Source: Puccinellia tenuiflora
Taxonomy: Eukaryota; Streptophyta; Magnoliopsida; Poales; Poaceae
Direction: 5' to 3'
DNA length: 64,000 nt
NCBI GenBank assembly: GCA_012064385.1
Contig: QRDG01000477.1
Coordinates: 216,425-280,424 of the forward strand
The notes under the pieces were generated by a model. That model ran no database searches and was not told where the DNA came from. It saw nothing but the letters and a program-made list of their open reading frames with translations. The position numbers and the translations under genes are program-made. Below are positions 32,220 to 43,007 of the stretch, one piece after another. Position 1 is the stretch's first letter. Each line of letters opens with the position of its first letter.

Positions 32220-35046
32220 ATGACGTCTCCCGTGCCCGAACTTTTGCAGGGGCTGTGGGATGCAGGACATCGTTGTCACCTCTGGTTAAACGGTGAGGCG
32301 TACATAAACCCTCCTCCGCCATTTAGGCTTCGAACAATTAAACACCGTTGGAGGGTTCACCATTTTTTCGAGCGGCACCTCACGGCTTACGGCCTTATTG
32401 CATATTGTAAGCTCTTATCTACCGACGAGAAGTTCATGCTGGACCCATCTCTTCTCTCAGCTCTCGTTGATCGTTGGAGACCCGAGACGCACACATTTCA
32501 CTTACGTTGTGGGGAGTTGACACCTACACTTAAAGATGTGGCATTCATCACTGCTCTGCCAATAAGTGGTGAGCCATTGGTCCCTACAGCATATTCTAGT
32601 CGTTGGCACGAAGATGTGGCACTCAGGCTAGGTATTGCTCTGCCTCCAAACACCCACAATGGAGGGCGTCTAAGGGGTGTCCCTCTAGGATGGCTAGTAG
32701 AAAATTTTCGTGATATTCCAACCAATGCATCACCTGAGACCCGTATGAAGCACCTCTTTGCGTATTTGTTGTATATCTTCGGTACGATGTTCCCTTCGTC
32801 ACACGGTGACATAGTATTCCCCAGTATGATTAAGATTGCAGAGCACATAGTAGACAAGCCTTTACCTGATAACCCAACATATAGCTTTGGTTCAGCTATG
32901 CTAGGTCATACGTACAGAGGGTTATGCGAAGCCACCTCCAAAAAATTAAAATCAAGACAGATATTGGCTGTGTGCTATGAGTTTCTGCAGCTGTGGTCGT
33001 GGGAGTACATCCCAGTTGGACGTCCCCAAATAGCGGAGCGGGATAAAATCCACCCATATAATGCAGGGCAAGGCGCACATGGCCCTCTCACATTTGCAAG
33101 TCGGTGGACACATTTTACAAAATTTTGGGCCCATAATGTGGCACAGGGTAGCTACCCTGAATACCACCAGGAGTTTGAGCATTTAGAGGAGATGAACATC
33201 ACATGGGACCCGTGGACGGATGCTGATATTGAATACGTGTGGGGTGTTCAGCCAGTAACACCATATTGCTTGAGAGACAGTGGTTTATGGATGACACGTT
33301 GCACACTACTCTTCGTGTGGATGGTTGAGCCATATAATTCAGAGCGTGTCATGCGACAATTTGGTCTTTATCAGGATGTTCCCCCACCACCACCAAGAAG
33401 AGTCGACGAGGAAACACATACGTAAGTTCAATATCTATTGTATGTTCATGTTAATTATGTTTACCCATTTTAATTAAAATTATTGCATTTCAGCCAAGAC
33501 AATAAAGGCATGAATTGTTACGACTGGAGGATACGTAATAGGATGTGGATAGAGATGTGGAACAATGAAGCCGCATTAAACATAGTACAAGAAAATAGGT
33601 ACTTTCTCATTTGTACATATTTGGACTCGTGCATGTGCTAATGAAAATTATACACTATGCAGACCGTATGATCAACGTACAACAGGCACATACAATCAAT
33701 GGTATCGCAGCAGCACCCGTACTTTGCTCGCAGCTACTCCACCACCGAGGGTAGGTAACCTCGCAAGGGACGAACAGTTGCATCGAGGAATTGAACGTTC
33801 ATCAGCTTACCATCGTGACATAACGGTACTTCGAATCATATAAATTTACAAAATAATTATGTCAGTCATTAAATCATATACATTTTTTTCTAAACAATTA
33901 AATTATATTTAGATACAAGAATATGAACAAATTGCTCGGGATGCGCGGTCCGCTATGCACTTGCGAAACATTAATTCTCAGGAGGGAAAAAGTCTGCTCA
34001 GACGTATTTATGATAATGCCATGAAAGGTCTTAAACGTTTTGGTTGCGCTCGTGATGATGACGTTGTCACGCGAGCGTACGACATGCCGGAGGCACGGTC
34101 GACCAGACCGAGTGAGGCTCGTACCAGACCGACTGAGGCTCGTACCAGCCAGGCACGTCCTGACATGACGGGTACGGCTTATATTTCACGACATGACTCT
34201 ACACTACTAGGCCACCCACAGTCCAGTCATGCGGCCACGCAGGTACTATGGTACAATTTTTTTTAGTAATTGAACAACCTACTAATTTATAGCGAACGCA
34301 AAGGTGTAATAACTATTGCGTATTTGTTATAACAGGAGGACAATTCTATTGCACTGGTTAGCCCGTACGGAGGACAATACTCGTACACTGAAGGCGAGGG
34401 TTCGCAGAGGTACAACATCACTCAGGTAGGAACATGTATAATATTTAATGTTACACGCAGAACATTAGCATGCCATAGTATTTACAAAATGTTTACGTTT
34501 GCAGGAAACTGTCGACCCAACATGGGATGACATATGAGCTGGTATTGGTCTCAGTATGGCCCCACCGCAAGGTAGTGAGTAGTTGTACAGCAACACTCAG
34601 GTATGTACAAATTTATGAAGTAATTAGTCACACAGAAAATGTTCATTCATAGTACTTACAAATAATTTTCATTACAGGACTATGCTGACAGAACATGGGA
34701 CGACATGGGAGCTGGTTTGGGCATCAATATTGCCCGGCCACAGGGTCTTCCGCAGATGCAGCCACAATCCAGCACAGGACCATCCGATGAACCTCCTAAC
34801 ATGGTTGGACAAATAATTGGAGATTTCTTTGGCTATGATTCTCTGGCCATATCTTCCAGTATGATACCAGATTATTCAGAATCTCAACACGTATTGTAGA
34901 CTCCTCCGGACACCCAGGAGATAGAGCCAGAAGTGGATGTGCCGCAGTTAGGCCGAGGTCAACGTGCACATAAATCCCCAAATCGTCATGAACCTTCCGG
35001 TCGCAAAAACAAGCCAGTCAAAAAACAGCGTCAACGTCGTTCATAG
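32220..35046 (+). pseudogene. Plant mobile domain (PMD) protein gene of the MULE
   Basis: PMD proteins include TE-borne members and the Arabidopsis MAIN/MAIL1 host proteins that act in genome stability and silencing. Exons: 32220-33421, 33494-33598, 33663-33825, 33913-34242, 34336-34425, then 34505 to a TGA at 34535-34537. All introns are GT-AG and the total is 1923 nt, 640 residues. The PMD core is about residues 30-390, with HHFFERHLTAYGLIAYCKLL, RWRPETHTFHLRCGELTPTL and KDVAFITALPISGEPLV. A short TRPSEAR/TRPTEAR repeat lies at 34095-34150. The frame continues past the TGA through the rest of exon 6 (to 34600) and exon 7 (34678-35046) to a basic C-terminus KKQRQRRS. It would total 784 residues but for stops at 34535, 34580 and 34897. 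The ATG at 32220 follows the acceptor directly; an in-frame ATG at 32211 lies in the intron. Confidence 0.85.
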
Positions 35047-35263
35047 GTTCTATCTATATGTGAGACGTATTTGTATTTATGTTAATTTTAGACATTTCAT
35101 AATATTACTCGTGTGTATGAACCTATGTTACTCGTGTGTATGAACCTATGTATGAACCTATGTATAGGTCGCAAAAACAAGCCAGTCAAAAAATGGCGGG
35201 AGCACTAGTTTTGGAATAATTTTAATTCGCGTGTTATATTACAAATTACGATTAAAAATAATA

Positions 35264-35357
35264 CTCCCTCCGATCCATATTAAGTGTCGCTCATTTTGTA
35301 CTATGTTAGTACAAATTTTGTACTAAGTGGGCGACACTTTTTATGGATCGGAGGGAG
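35264..35357. mobile_element. Stowaway MITE inside the MULE
   Basis: The ends CTCCCTCCGATCCATATTAA and CTCCCTCCGATCCATAAAAA (reverse-complemented) form a TIR, with AAGTGTCGC / GCGACACTT continuing the hairpin. TA lies on both sides (35262-35263, 35358-35359). 94 bp, between the 3' ends of the two MULE genes. Confidence 0.88.
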
Positions 35358-35576
35358 TATTTAAAAAACACGGCAGACCAAATATTTAATTACCACACGG
35401 TACAACTTCTAATGAAGTACATCTTAATACTTAAAATACAAACTACAACTGAATTAAGATACATCAACATTCTAAAATTAACAAGTACAACTAAAATTAA
35501 GATACAACCAGTTGCGACAATTAAAATAAATTGCCCGTACATCTACTGAGTCCAACGTGGATATTTTCCTTTCCTA

Positions 35577-37867
35577 TCACCGGCTTCTTCTGCTGATGTT
35601 TTGTTCTGCAGCCGCCCTAAGGACATGACTGCACGGGAAGCCCAAAAGCTTCCGCTTCTGGCAACTGCACTCGCATGTGGTTGGGCCAAGGGTGACGGAA
35701 TGCTTTCTTGATCCTCTGTGGTGGCCATGTACGAACTTGGATCGTACGCTGATTAGCCACTTGTGCCTAGTTGCATCCACTTGAGTACAACCATGACTTC
35801 GTGATTTTTGTGCTTTCTCATTTAGGTGTAGCTGAATCTTTTCAGACCATCTCTTGTTCATTGCAACTTGAGCGCCGGCGACCTGGACTCTGTCTGCAAA
35901 GTACGATAGAGTCCGGTTCCATGTTTCTTGAATCAGGGCGGTGATAGGGAGGGCACGTACACCTTTGAGCACGCCATTGTACACCTCTGACATGTTGCTG
36001 GTCATAATGCCGTATCGGGCTCCAGTGTCTTTACACAACGCCCACTTGTATAACTCTGGGCAATTCCTAGTTATCCAGTCAGACAGATTAACCACCGCGG
36101 CCGAGCTCGACCCCTCCCATCTTCTCTCACCGGCAATGAATCACGTTCGATCAGTCTATTTATTCCCCCCAAAATTGCATTCATCTTGGTCATCGTCTTC
36201 TGCATGCACATCCTCTTGAATAGCTTGAACCAATCCTTATTCTTGTACTTGGAGTAAAAATTTGCGGCGAGATGCCTCATGCACCACCTTGTCTCTAGAT
36301 CGGGCCACCCCCAGCTAGGGTCTGGACTCTGCTTAATACTCTCGATTGCGCTCAGCAGGCCTGTATTACGATCAGAGACAATGCAAACTCCGGGACGATT
36401 TTTCACGACTCCCACCTTCACGCAGCTTAGGAACCACAACCAGCTATTTTTGTTCTCGCTCTCTACAAGTGCATAGGCAATAGGGAGGAGCTGGTTATTT
36501 GCATCTGCTGCGATAGCCACCAGTAATGTGCCTTTGTACTTTCCAGTAAGAAAGGTACCATCAATTGATAATACGGGACGACAGTGATGGAATGCCTGTA
36601 TAGTCTGAGGGAATGCCCAGAAAATACGGTCAAGGATCCTTTCATATTGATTAACTGGGTGTAACCGGTGTTGCAGAAACACCTGAGTCCCCTTGTTAGC
36701 TGTTGCTATCTGATTAAGAAGTTTGGGGGCGTAATCATAGGCCTGCTCATAGGTGCCATACAACCTCTGAAAAATGTCCTCCTTCGCACGTCTAGCCTTG
36801 CCGTAACTGACAGGGAAGCCAATAATATCTTCCGCTGTTGTTTGCAGTGACTTAATACCCATGTTTATATTTTCTTCCACCGTTGCCATCATGATATTTG
36901 CCACATATTTAGCTGTGACATTACAGTGCTCAGAAAGAGACCCAACTAATTCGCAACTATGCGGTACTATTTTTGAGATATGCCAGGGCTGACATACCCC
37001 AGGGCTCTTGCGAGCGATCACTCTCCCCATACATCCATCAGCGAAATCTATGCAGATCACCTTCAACTGACTTCTGTCAGACTGCTTCACTCTATGCTGA
37101 TGAGATATGCTCATGGCATACCTCTTAATGGCCTGGTCAGCAGAGTCTTTGTCTGGGAATGTCTGCCCAACCATCAGACTTGCCTCTCCAAGGCCCGGAA
37201 CAGAGCGAAATTCATTGCTGATGGTCATAGTCTCTAAGAACTTAGGATCCATCGGCGCAGCAACCGCCCTCTGACGAGGACCATCACCTTCTTCGTCTGA
37301 GGACGACGACGAAGAAGAGTGACTGTCATCGTCATGATCTAGCGCCCCCTGCAGTCCTTGAACATGTTCGCTCAAGTCAACGACTGCAGACCAATATCCA
37401 GGGTCAACGACCGCCGACGGTACAACATCGGCGGTCGTGGGCTCCAAGGGGCCGGTGTTGGGGTCTGCGGTGAGGGCCAGCTCGACCTCAGTCGCACTGG
37501 TACTGCATCCGGCTTCATCAGTAGCAGAAATAAACTGCACATACACCATGGGCTCACCAAACATGGCAGAATCAGGTGTGCTTGCAAAGGTCATATACTT
37601 TTGCCAATGAGTTTCATTTTTGACCTCCCGCAGACCCCAGCGGGCAACTTCCCCATTTGTCCCTCCTACGCAGACGAAGGCCTCGACGGTCATCTTCATC
37701 CCACGCATCGCGTGATCAAAATTCAAGCGGATGCGTTTTCTAACATCCGCAAAACTTTTAGTCACCATTCCTTTAATCACAACTTTCATTGACTCGCAGT
37801 TTGATACATTCACACCGCTAATATCGTCGCGTACGACGTCCCCATAGAACACACACAAATTTTCCAT
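35577..37867 (-). pseudogene. MULE transposase (mudrA-like) with SWIM zinc finger, one frameshift
   Basis: The first frame (37867-36071, 598 residues) has an N-terminal domain starting MENLCVFYGDVV and an acidic serine-rich linker at about 180-197. A MuDR-type DNA-binding region (about 230-310, QTFPDKDSADQAIKRYAMSI) follows, then the DDE MULE core with SIDGTFLTGKYKG (D436) and VSDRNTGLLSAI (D499) and a CMRH pair at 529-532. Near 36125 one base is missing and the frame moves to 36095-35577. That part holds SNMSEVYNGVL (the likely catalytic E region) and the SWIM finger CECSCQKRKLLGFPCSH. The C-terminus stops soon after the finger, shorter than usual. The ATG follows the TIR-derived intron acceptor by five bases. 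The lesion makes this copy inactive unless it is a sequencing error. Confidence 0.88.
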
Positions 37868-38117
37868 AGTACCTACCCAATAACCAAATTTACAGAAACA
37901 GAATTAATAGCTTCCTACCTTAATTATATTATATCCATAATACTGAAAAAATAATAGTACCAATATTTTTTATAACGAAAATATATTAAGAACTTCGAAA
38001 AAATAGTGCCATCAACTAAATTACTAACGAGACCACTAAAATCATTCAACTATTGAAATAATACATCGCATGGCTAATTACGAGCTCAAAAATTAACTCA
38101 TTTACATATTGCATATC

Positions 38118-38805
38118 AAAATAAATACATGCATCGTATAGTTCGTACCTTGATCTGTAACTTCTCCTTTCAGTTCAAAGACAACACTAACTCTACAAGC
38201 TAATCACCTATACTTAGTGATACTACTAAGGAGAGGAGGAGAGCAGAGGAGTAGAACCAGCGTCGTCAGAAAGAATGAGAGAAGGAGAGAGCAGCCACAG
38301 CTAAGCATACGATATAAAAAGAGAGGAGGGGAGCAGGAGGCAGGATTCCCGGAAGTTTCCCTCCAAAATTGCATGCTTTCGGCGCTGGTGCTGTCCCATT
38401 GCTTGGAAATCAGCTGCCTCGAAATCAGCGTAATCAGGTGCAGTGCAGGGTGTCGGCAGCAGGAGCAGCGCGGGAACGCGCGGGAATCGCGGAGCTGCAG
38501 GACGACGCAGACAGCAGGAGCAGCGCGGGCAGGGGCGTGCCACGTCAGCCTGCCGCCTTGGGGGGTGGCGGCACGTGCCACGTCAGCGTGCCGCCACGGT
38601 GGGTGGCGGCAGGGCCCACCACCCCTCCGTTTCCCGTTCTGCAGCAGTGCAGATTCCCGTCCGGCAACGTGCCGCCTCCGGCAGTGGCGGCACGTTCCAC
38701 GTGTCGCCTGGGGAACGTGCCGCCACGGTAGTTTTGACAATCCGTTCGGGAGGTGGTCTTTTTTGACAATTCACTCGGCGAAGTGGTCTAATCTGTCAAA
38801 AATTC
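38118..38805 (-). repeat. Right TIR of the MULE
   Basis: Inverse copy of the left TIR. Near its inner end (about 38155-38192) it has an extra 25-30 bp compared with the left copy. It ends AAAAATTC, then the target duplication GTTACAATC. Confidence 0.88.
38311..38320 (-). promoter_or_regulatory. TATA-like element in the right TIR
   Basis: Mirror image of the left element. On the minus strand it is followed by the same leader and the donor CAAG|GTAC at 38148. The acceptor GGGTAG ending at 37873 lies five bases before the transposase ATG at 37867. Confidence 0.55.
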
Positions 38806-38814
38806 GTTACAATC

Positions 38815-39045
38815 AGGTAAGATGAGATTTTTAGTACAATCTGGGATCTGGCGTCCCAAACAAGCGGTGCTACCCTCAGTTCTACCGACATTAGCTAGAC
38901 AATTTGCAACTCTATTTTTGTCACTTGCCTAGTTGCCTGACCATTTAGTACTTCTGCTGTAAAACCATATTTACCACCAGCTAATTAATCACTTTGTGTT
39001 TAAGGCCCACGCTTAAATCCGTGATCATTCTTTTTCTTTTCTCAT
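38815..39045. other. Intergenic, no supported feature
   Basis: Segment between the MULE target duplication and the SINE. No domain or repeat border seen. Confidence 0.3.
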
Positions 39046-39057
39046 AGAGAGAAATCC

Positions 39058-39335
39058 TTTTTTTTTGCGAAACACACTACAACCACAGATGCTCACATAC
39101 ACGCGCATGCACTCACCTATATGAATGCACGTACACACCCTACACCTATGAGCACCTCGGAGAAACTGAACCGGTGTGTCAGGTCTTGAGATTAACGAAG
39201 TCACCACAGACGCCTCGCTATCGATGGGAACGTTGCCTCCCACCGGAAAATATACCATGTCAAACCCAGGATTTGAACTCTAATGGGTTGGGGGTACAAC
39301 CGCCCTCCTAACCATCCAACCAAGGGTTGGTTCGC
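39058..39335 (-). mobile_element. tRNA-derived SINE
   Basis: On the minus strand it begins GCGAACCAACCCTTGGTTGG, with an A-box-like TGGTTGGATGGTTAGGAGG and a B-box-like GAGTTCAAATCC, the internal RNA polymerase III promoter of tRNA-derived SINEs. It ends in oligo-A (poly-T at 39058-39067 on plus). AGAGAGAAATCC is repeated exactly at 39046-39057 and 39336-39347, a 12-bp target duplication. 278 bp. Confidence 0.9.
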
Positions 39336-39347
39336 AGAGAGAAATCC

Positions 39348-40274
39348 CTAAACATTCGATGAACTCACACTGTAGTTTTTGTGTGTCGTGTCAAACATCA
39401 TTTATTTCGTGTGATATATTTTCTCAATGTAATATATTACAAATTTATGTATTTTTATTAATTATATTATAATTGCTTGCGTGATTTTTATTGGAGTGAA
39501 CCTCAATGATCTTGCTGATTTTACATAATAAAATTGTATATGTAAATTATATTTTTCTAAGCTTAAAATATTTTTTTATGATATTTGTATTAATATCCGC
39601 AGTAAAAAAAAGTTCGTAAAGGGCATTTATAAGATTACATTTTCCTTTACCTTGCACGTTTTAGTTGTTTTACTAGCTTTCCTAAACAATTCGCGACCAG
39701 GGTTGGGAGGTGGGGATTTTTTTTTGTGCTCGTCATGGTGGCGAGCAGGAGGCAAGATCCCCTTCTACTGGCTCTCATTTGTGGTCTCTGCAGCAGGGGA
39801 GCTTCGAAGTTGCTCCCGGGAGTGCATCCATGGCGGTCGAGATGTGGCCGTCATTTCTGATGGTCGAAGGGCAACCACTCCCACCCTCTCCGCCAGGTTC
39901 GGCTCTCTCCGGCTGGCGTCAGATGGCGAGTATCAACTTTCCAGCCGTCGTACCAAGATGGAGGCCTTTCAGCTCCGGTGCAGTTGGCTCCCGACGTGTC
40001 GCTCCAAGTTGCCTCGTCCTCGATGGCGTTGTGTCTGGCTACGCTGTGGCTTGCCGATGGAGCGGAGATGGAGCTGGACCTGATGGTGTTTCCTCTTCTA
40101 GCCTCAGGGTCGGTAGTGCATAGTGTGTGGACTTGTCTGTAGTTTTCGATTTCCTTTGGTCCTATATGTATGACAAAGCTGCTGCTACGAATATAAGCTT
40201 CTAGGTCCCTCTGGAACCGCCCCTGTTCAAAAACAAAAAATGTAAACAATCCGAAAAATCCGTAGGAATCCATG
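39348..40274. other. Intergenic, AT-rich then GC-rich, unassigned
   Basis: 39348-39650 is very AT-rich. 39650-40230 is GC-rich on the plus strand with frames up to 143 codons that overlap each other in different phases and match no domain I know. It may be retroelement debris. Confidence 0.3.
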
Positions 40275-40282
40275 GTGACATT

Positions 40283-41214
40283 TATAGCTGGCCCAACGAG
40301 CCGGCACTGCTCGTTAGTAAGGATGGCAATTTTACCCATGGGTACGGGTACCCGCGGGTACCGTACCCATATGGATAGGGTATGGGTACATTTTTATACC
40401 CAAGGGTAGTACCCATACCGTACCCATCAAGTCGTGGGTAGGGTACGGGTACAGTCATATACCCATGGGTATACCCAAACCCTACCTATTAAGCAACTAC
40501 ACCACCAACCTCCTTCTTCCATCCACTTATTTCTCTATTTCTTTAGCAATGGGGGGTCGACAACAAGTAGGAGCAGGACAGGCAGACGATGGGTCAATAG
40601 AGAGTAAGATAATATGATTATGATGTTGCGACGCACGATAGAATATGAAATATTATGCACTGGTTGATCTATCCAATGGGTACCCATCGGGTAAAGATAC
40701 CCACCGGGTATGGGTACAGGTAAGACTTTGTACCCATGGGTGCGGGTATGAGTAGAGTTTTGTACCCACAAACTATATGGGTATGGGTATGGTATTGGTC
40801 TACCCTGCCCATACCCTACCCATTACCATCCTTACTCGTTAGGCACGATTCGTATTCGTGCCGTGCCGGGCCGGCCCACGGGCGGCAAATTGATCTCGGG
40901 CACGGCCCGACAGCACGAATGCGGCACGACGGGCCGGGTTAAGCACCGCCTATTAGACATTCATACGGCCCATCTGACACTATTACGGCCCAAAATTTAA
41001 AAAATATAGGTAAAATAGTTATAAAATTAAAAAAAAAATCTAATCGGACCGTGCCGTGCCAGCCCTCGTGCCCAGAATCAGAGACAGGCACGGGCCCAGC
41101 CGTGCCCGGGCCGTGGCACGGCACGATTATAACGGGCCGTGCCGTGCTTAGGCCGTGCCAAATCGGCCGTGCCGTGGGCTAGCACGTTCGGCCCGGCCCG
41201 TTTGGCCACCTATA
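40283..41214. mobile_element. Outer hAT-type non-autonomous element
   Basis: The ends are TATAGCTGGCCCAACGAGCC and, reverse-complemented, TATAGGTGGCCAAACGGGCC. GTGACATT is duplicated exactly at 40275-40282 and 41215-41222. The body is dense in GGCACG/CGTGCC words (40840-41190), as expected of hAT subterminal transposase-binding arrays. About 407 bp without the nested element. Confidence 0.9.
40318..40834. mobile_element. Inner hAT-type element rich in GGGTA/TACCC motifs
   Basis: The ends are TAAGGATGGCAATTTTACCC and, reverse-complemented, TAAGGATGGTAATGGGTAGG. CTCGTTAG is duplicated exactly at 40310-40317 and 40835-40842. Both arms are packed with TACCC/GGGTA words in both orientations, around a motif-poor centre (40500-40660). 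517 bp with no coding capacity. Confidence 0.9.
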
Positions 41215-41222
41215 GTGACATT

Positions 41223-41879
41223 CTGATGGATTGGCCCAAACTGCTGGCCTACCGTCCGTGAAAATCCAGCTCCAGCCTCATGGCCATCGTTCCCAAATCA
41301 GTCCCTCCCACCTCATCGTTCGGCACCCCGCGATGTCTCCTCCTTGAACCCTAAACCCTCAATCCGGAATCCCCTCCCCGTTCCGGCGCTCTCCCCGCCT
41401 CGATTCGGCGGTACTCTGGCCGGGGGCGACGGTCCCTCAGCAGATTCTCGACTATCCAAGCAGATCTCGCGGCGTGGAGCACCACATCCTCGACTACTAC
41501 GGCGCCGGCACCACCACGCCCACGCTCCTCCGTCTTCCTCACCTGTCGCTACCTCGCCGCCTTGGCCACTGTGAGTGCATTCCTCTCTCCCTAACCCTAG
41601 CAAGTTGTCATTTTACATGGAGTAGATCAGGAATGGCGGCCGCGCCCGTTGATGTTCTAACGCACTGTCCATTTTCATGAACAAGGCACCATCTTTGTTC
41701 GATTTTCTGTCATTTCCCATGAAGTAATGAAGGTAGCGCCCCTGAATGTCCTAACGCCTTTCAGTTTTCATGAACTAGGATTCGCAGCAGCTGCCTGAAT
41801 TAATTGGATTCCTTCACCATCTGCGTTCTTTTTGGTCTGCCGAAAGGAAGAATCAGTAACCTCAATCGTTCAGACCACC
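41223..41879 (+). promoter_or_regulatory. Promoter and 5' UTR of the F-box/DUF295 gene
   Basis: A telo-box AACCCTAAACCCT lies at 41347-41359, common near transcription starts of plant genes. A donor-like ACT|GTGAGTGC at 41571 and an acceptor CGTTCAG at 41867-41873, six bases before the ATG, suggest a 5' UTR intron. The related gene at 63183 has the same telo-box (62873-62885) and a GGGTGAGT donor near 63009. Confidence 0.55.
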
Positions 41880-43007
41880 ATGGGGTTTGTAGACTGGTCC
41901 TCGCTCCCGGCCGAGCTAATCAACCGCATTGCTGAATGCTTCCTGGCCACCAGTGACCTCGACTACTACATGGACTTCCGCGCCGTCTGCCAAAGCTGGC
42001 GCTCTGCCACCGACGACCCCAAGATATCCTCGGACATTCGGTTCCGCCCCTTCCACTGGGTCATCGTCGACGAGGTCTACCAGAGCAAGACGTACCTCTT
42101 GGTGAACACTGCCACTGGCCGCTTCCTCCGCAAGGAACTCCCGCTGCTCCACGGCTATTACATTGCCGTTTCCACCCGGGATGGTCTCCTCGTTTTGGTG
42201 GACAACAAGTCCTATGACACTGTGAGCGTACTCAATCCTTTCACGGGATACTTGGTTCGTTTCATTGCACCCATGCCTGACGAGTTTGTGAAGTCTGCTA
42301 CTCTTGTCTCCGGTTCTTCACCCACAATTCTCTTGCTGTGCAACAAGAGAGTGAATGCTCCTGATGGCTCGTTACGTGACTCACCCCGTACGGTGTACAT
42401 GGCTGATCCTAGCAGCGAAAGTTTTGTTGTGTACGAGGACAGGAATGCTTGCCCTTTGATCAGGCTGTCTGTCAGAGGCATCTATACCAATGGTGAGTTG
42501 GGATCAGTGTCACCGTTTCCACTTGCTATGGCCGAATGTATGTTTGGTCTGATGAGGTATTTCAATGCCGATCCTAGTGAGATGTCTGATGATGAAGATA
42601 CCGTCATATCTGAAGATGATGCTGTGTGGAATTTCTTGGTAGGATATGAAAACCGTTGCTACCTGCTGGAATCTGCTGGAGAAATATTGATCATCATCAA
42701 GCTAAAAGATAGCATCCAGATTTACAGGACGGACACTAACAGATATGTACTTAAGCCTCTCAAGAACATTGGCAACCGAGCCATCTTCTTAGGTGGGTAC
42801 TGTAGGTGCATGTCTGTTAATGCTGATAAGTTCCCATCAGTTGACGCCAACTGCATCTATTACACAAAAGACATCAATTTTTCCAATCACATCCACATGT
42901 ACAGCCTAAGGTACAAGAGTGAAGCAAGAATCTCTAAAGACATATCTGGTGGTTCTCCTCCCTATACAATCATTCAGCTCCTGTGCCATAGGATAAATGA
43001 TCTCTAG
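41880..43007 (+). CDS. F-box protein with DUF295 domain (intact)
   Basis: 375 residues. F-box proteins of this type are predicted substrate adaptors of SCF (SKP1-Cullin-F-box) ubiquitin ligases, and DUF295 is a C-terminal domain of unknown target expanded in grasses. The F-box is about residues 5-45 (WSSLPAELINRIAECFLATS, then FRAVCQSWRS). DUF295 follows, with VNTATGRFLRKELPLL, an acidic insert SDDEDTVISEDDA at about 240, and the signature FLGGYCRCMSVNADKFPSVD followed by CIYYTKD. The ATG is chosen for its context ACCACCATGG and because it follows the UTR acceptor; an in-frame ATG 48 bases upstream would lie within the putative intron. No lesions seen. It is the only member of the local cluster that looks functional. 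Confidence 0.92.
   Translation: MGFVDWSSLPAELINRIAECFLATSDLDYYMDFRAVCQSWRSATDDPKISSDIRFRPFHWVIVDEVYQSKTYLLVNTATGRFLRKELPLLHGYYIAVSTRDGLLVLVDNKSYDTVSVLNPFTGYLVRFIAPMPDEFVKSATLVSGSSPTILLLCNKRVNAPDGSLRDSPRTVYMADPSSESFVVYEDRNACPLIRLSVRGIYTNGELGSVSPFPLAMAECMFGLMRYFNADPSEMSDDEDTVISEDDAVWNFLVGYENRCYLLESAGEILIIIKLKDSIQIYRTDTNRYVLKPLKNIGNRAIFLGGYCRCMSVNADKFPSVDANCIYYTKDINFSNHIHMYSLRYKSEARISKDISGGSPPYTIIQLLCHRINDL

Larger units (their letters stand above)
31270..38805. mobile_element. Mutator-like element (MULE) carrying PMD and mudrA-type genes
   Basis: 7536 bp bounded by long terminal inverted repeats (31270-31936 and 38118-38805) that both start GAATTTTTGACAGATTAGAC. GTTACAATC is repeated exactly at 31261-31269 and 38806-38814, the 9-bp duplication typical of Mutator. 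It contains a PMD gene on the plus strand and a MULE transposase with SWIM finger on the minus strand, transcribed toward each other, with a Stowaway MITE between them. This organisation matches autonomous MULEs that pair mudrA with an accessory gene. Both genes now carry disabling mutations, so this copy is probably immobile by itself. Confidence 0.93.

Noticed and set aside
39652..40123. Overlapping 143- and 137-codon frames
   Set aside because: Two phases are open over the same GC-rich stretch, with no known domain and no intron or promoter context.
40318..40834. Interstitial telomere-like repeat
   Set aside because: The motif is GGGTA/TACCC in both orientations within a bounded hAT element. 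The plant telomere repeat is TTTAGGG and is not present as an array.
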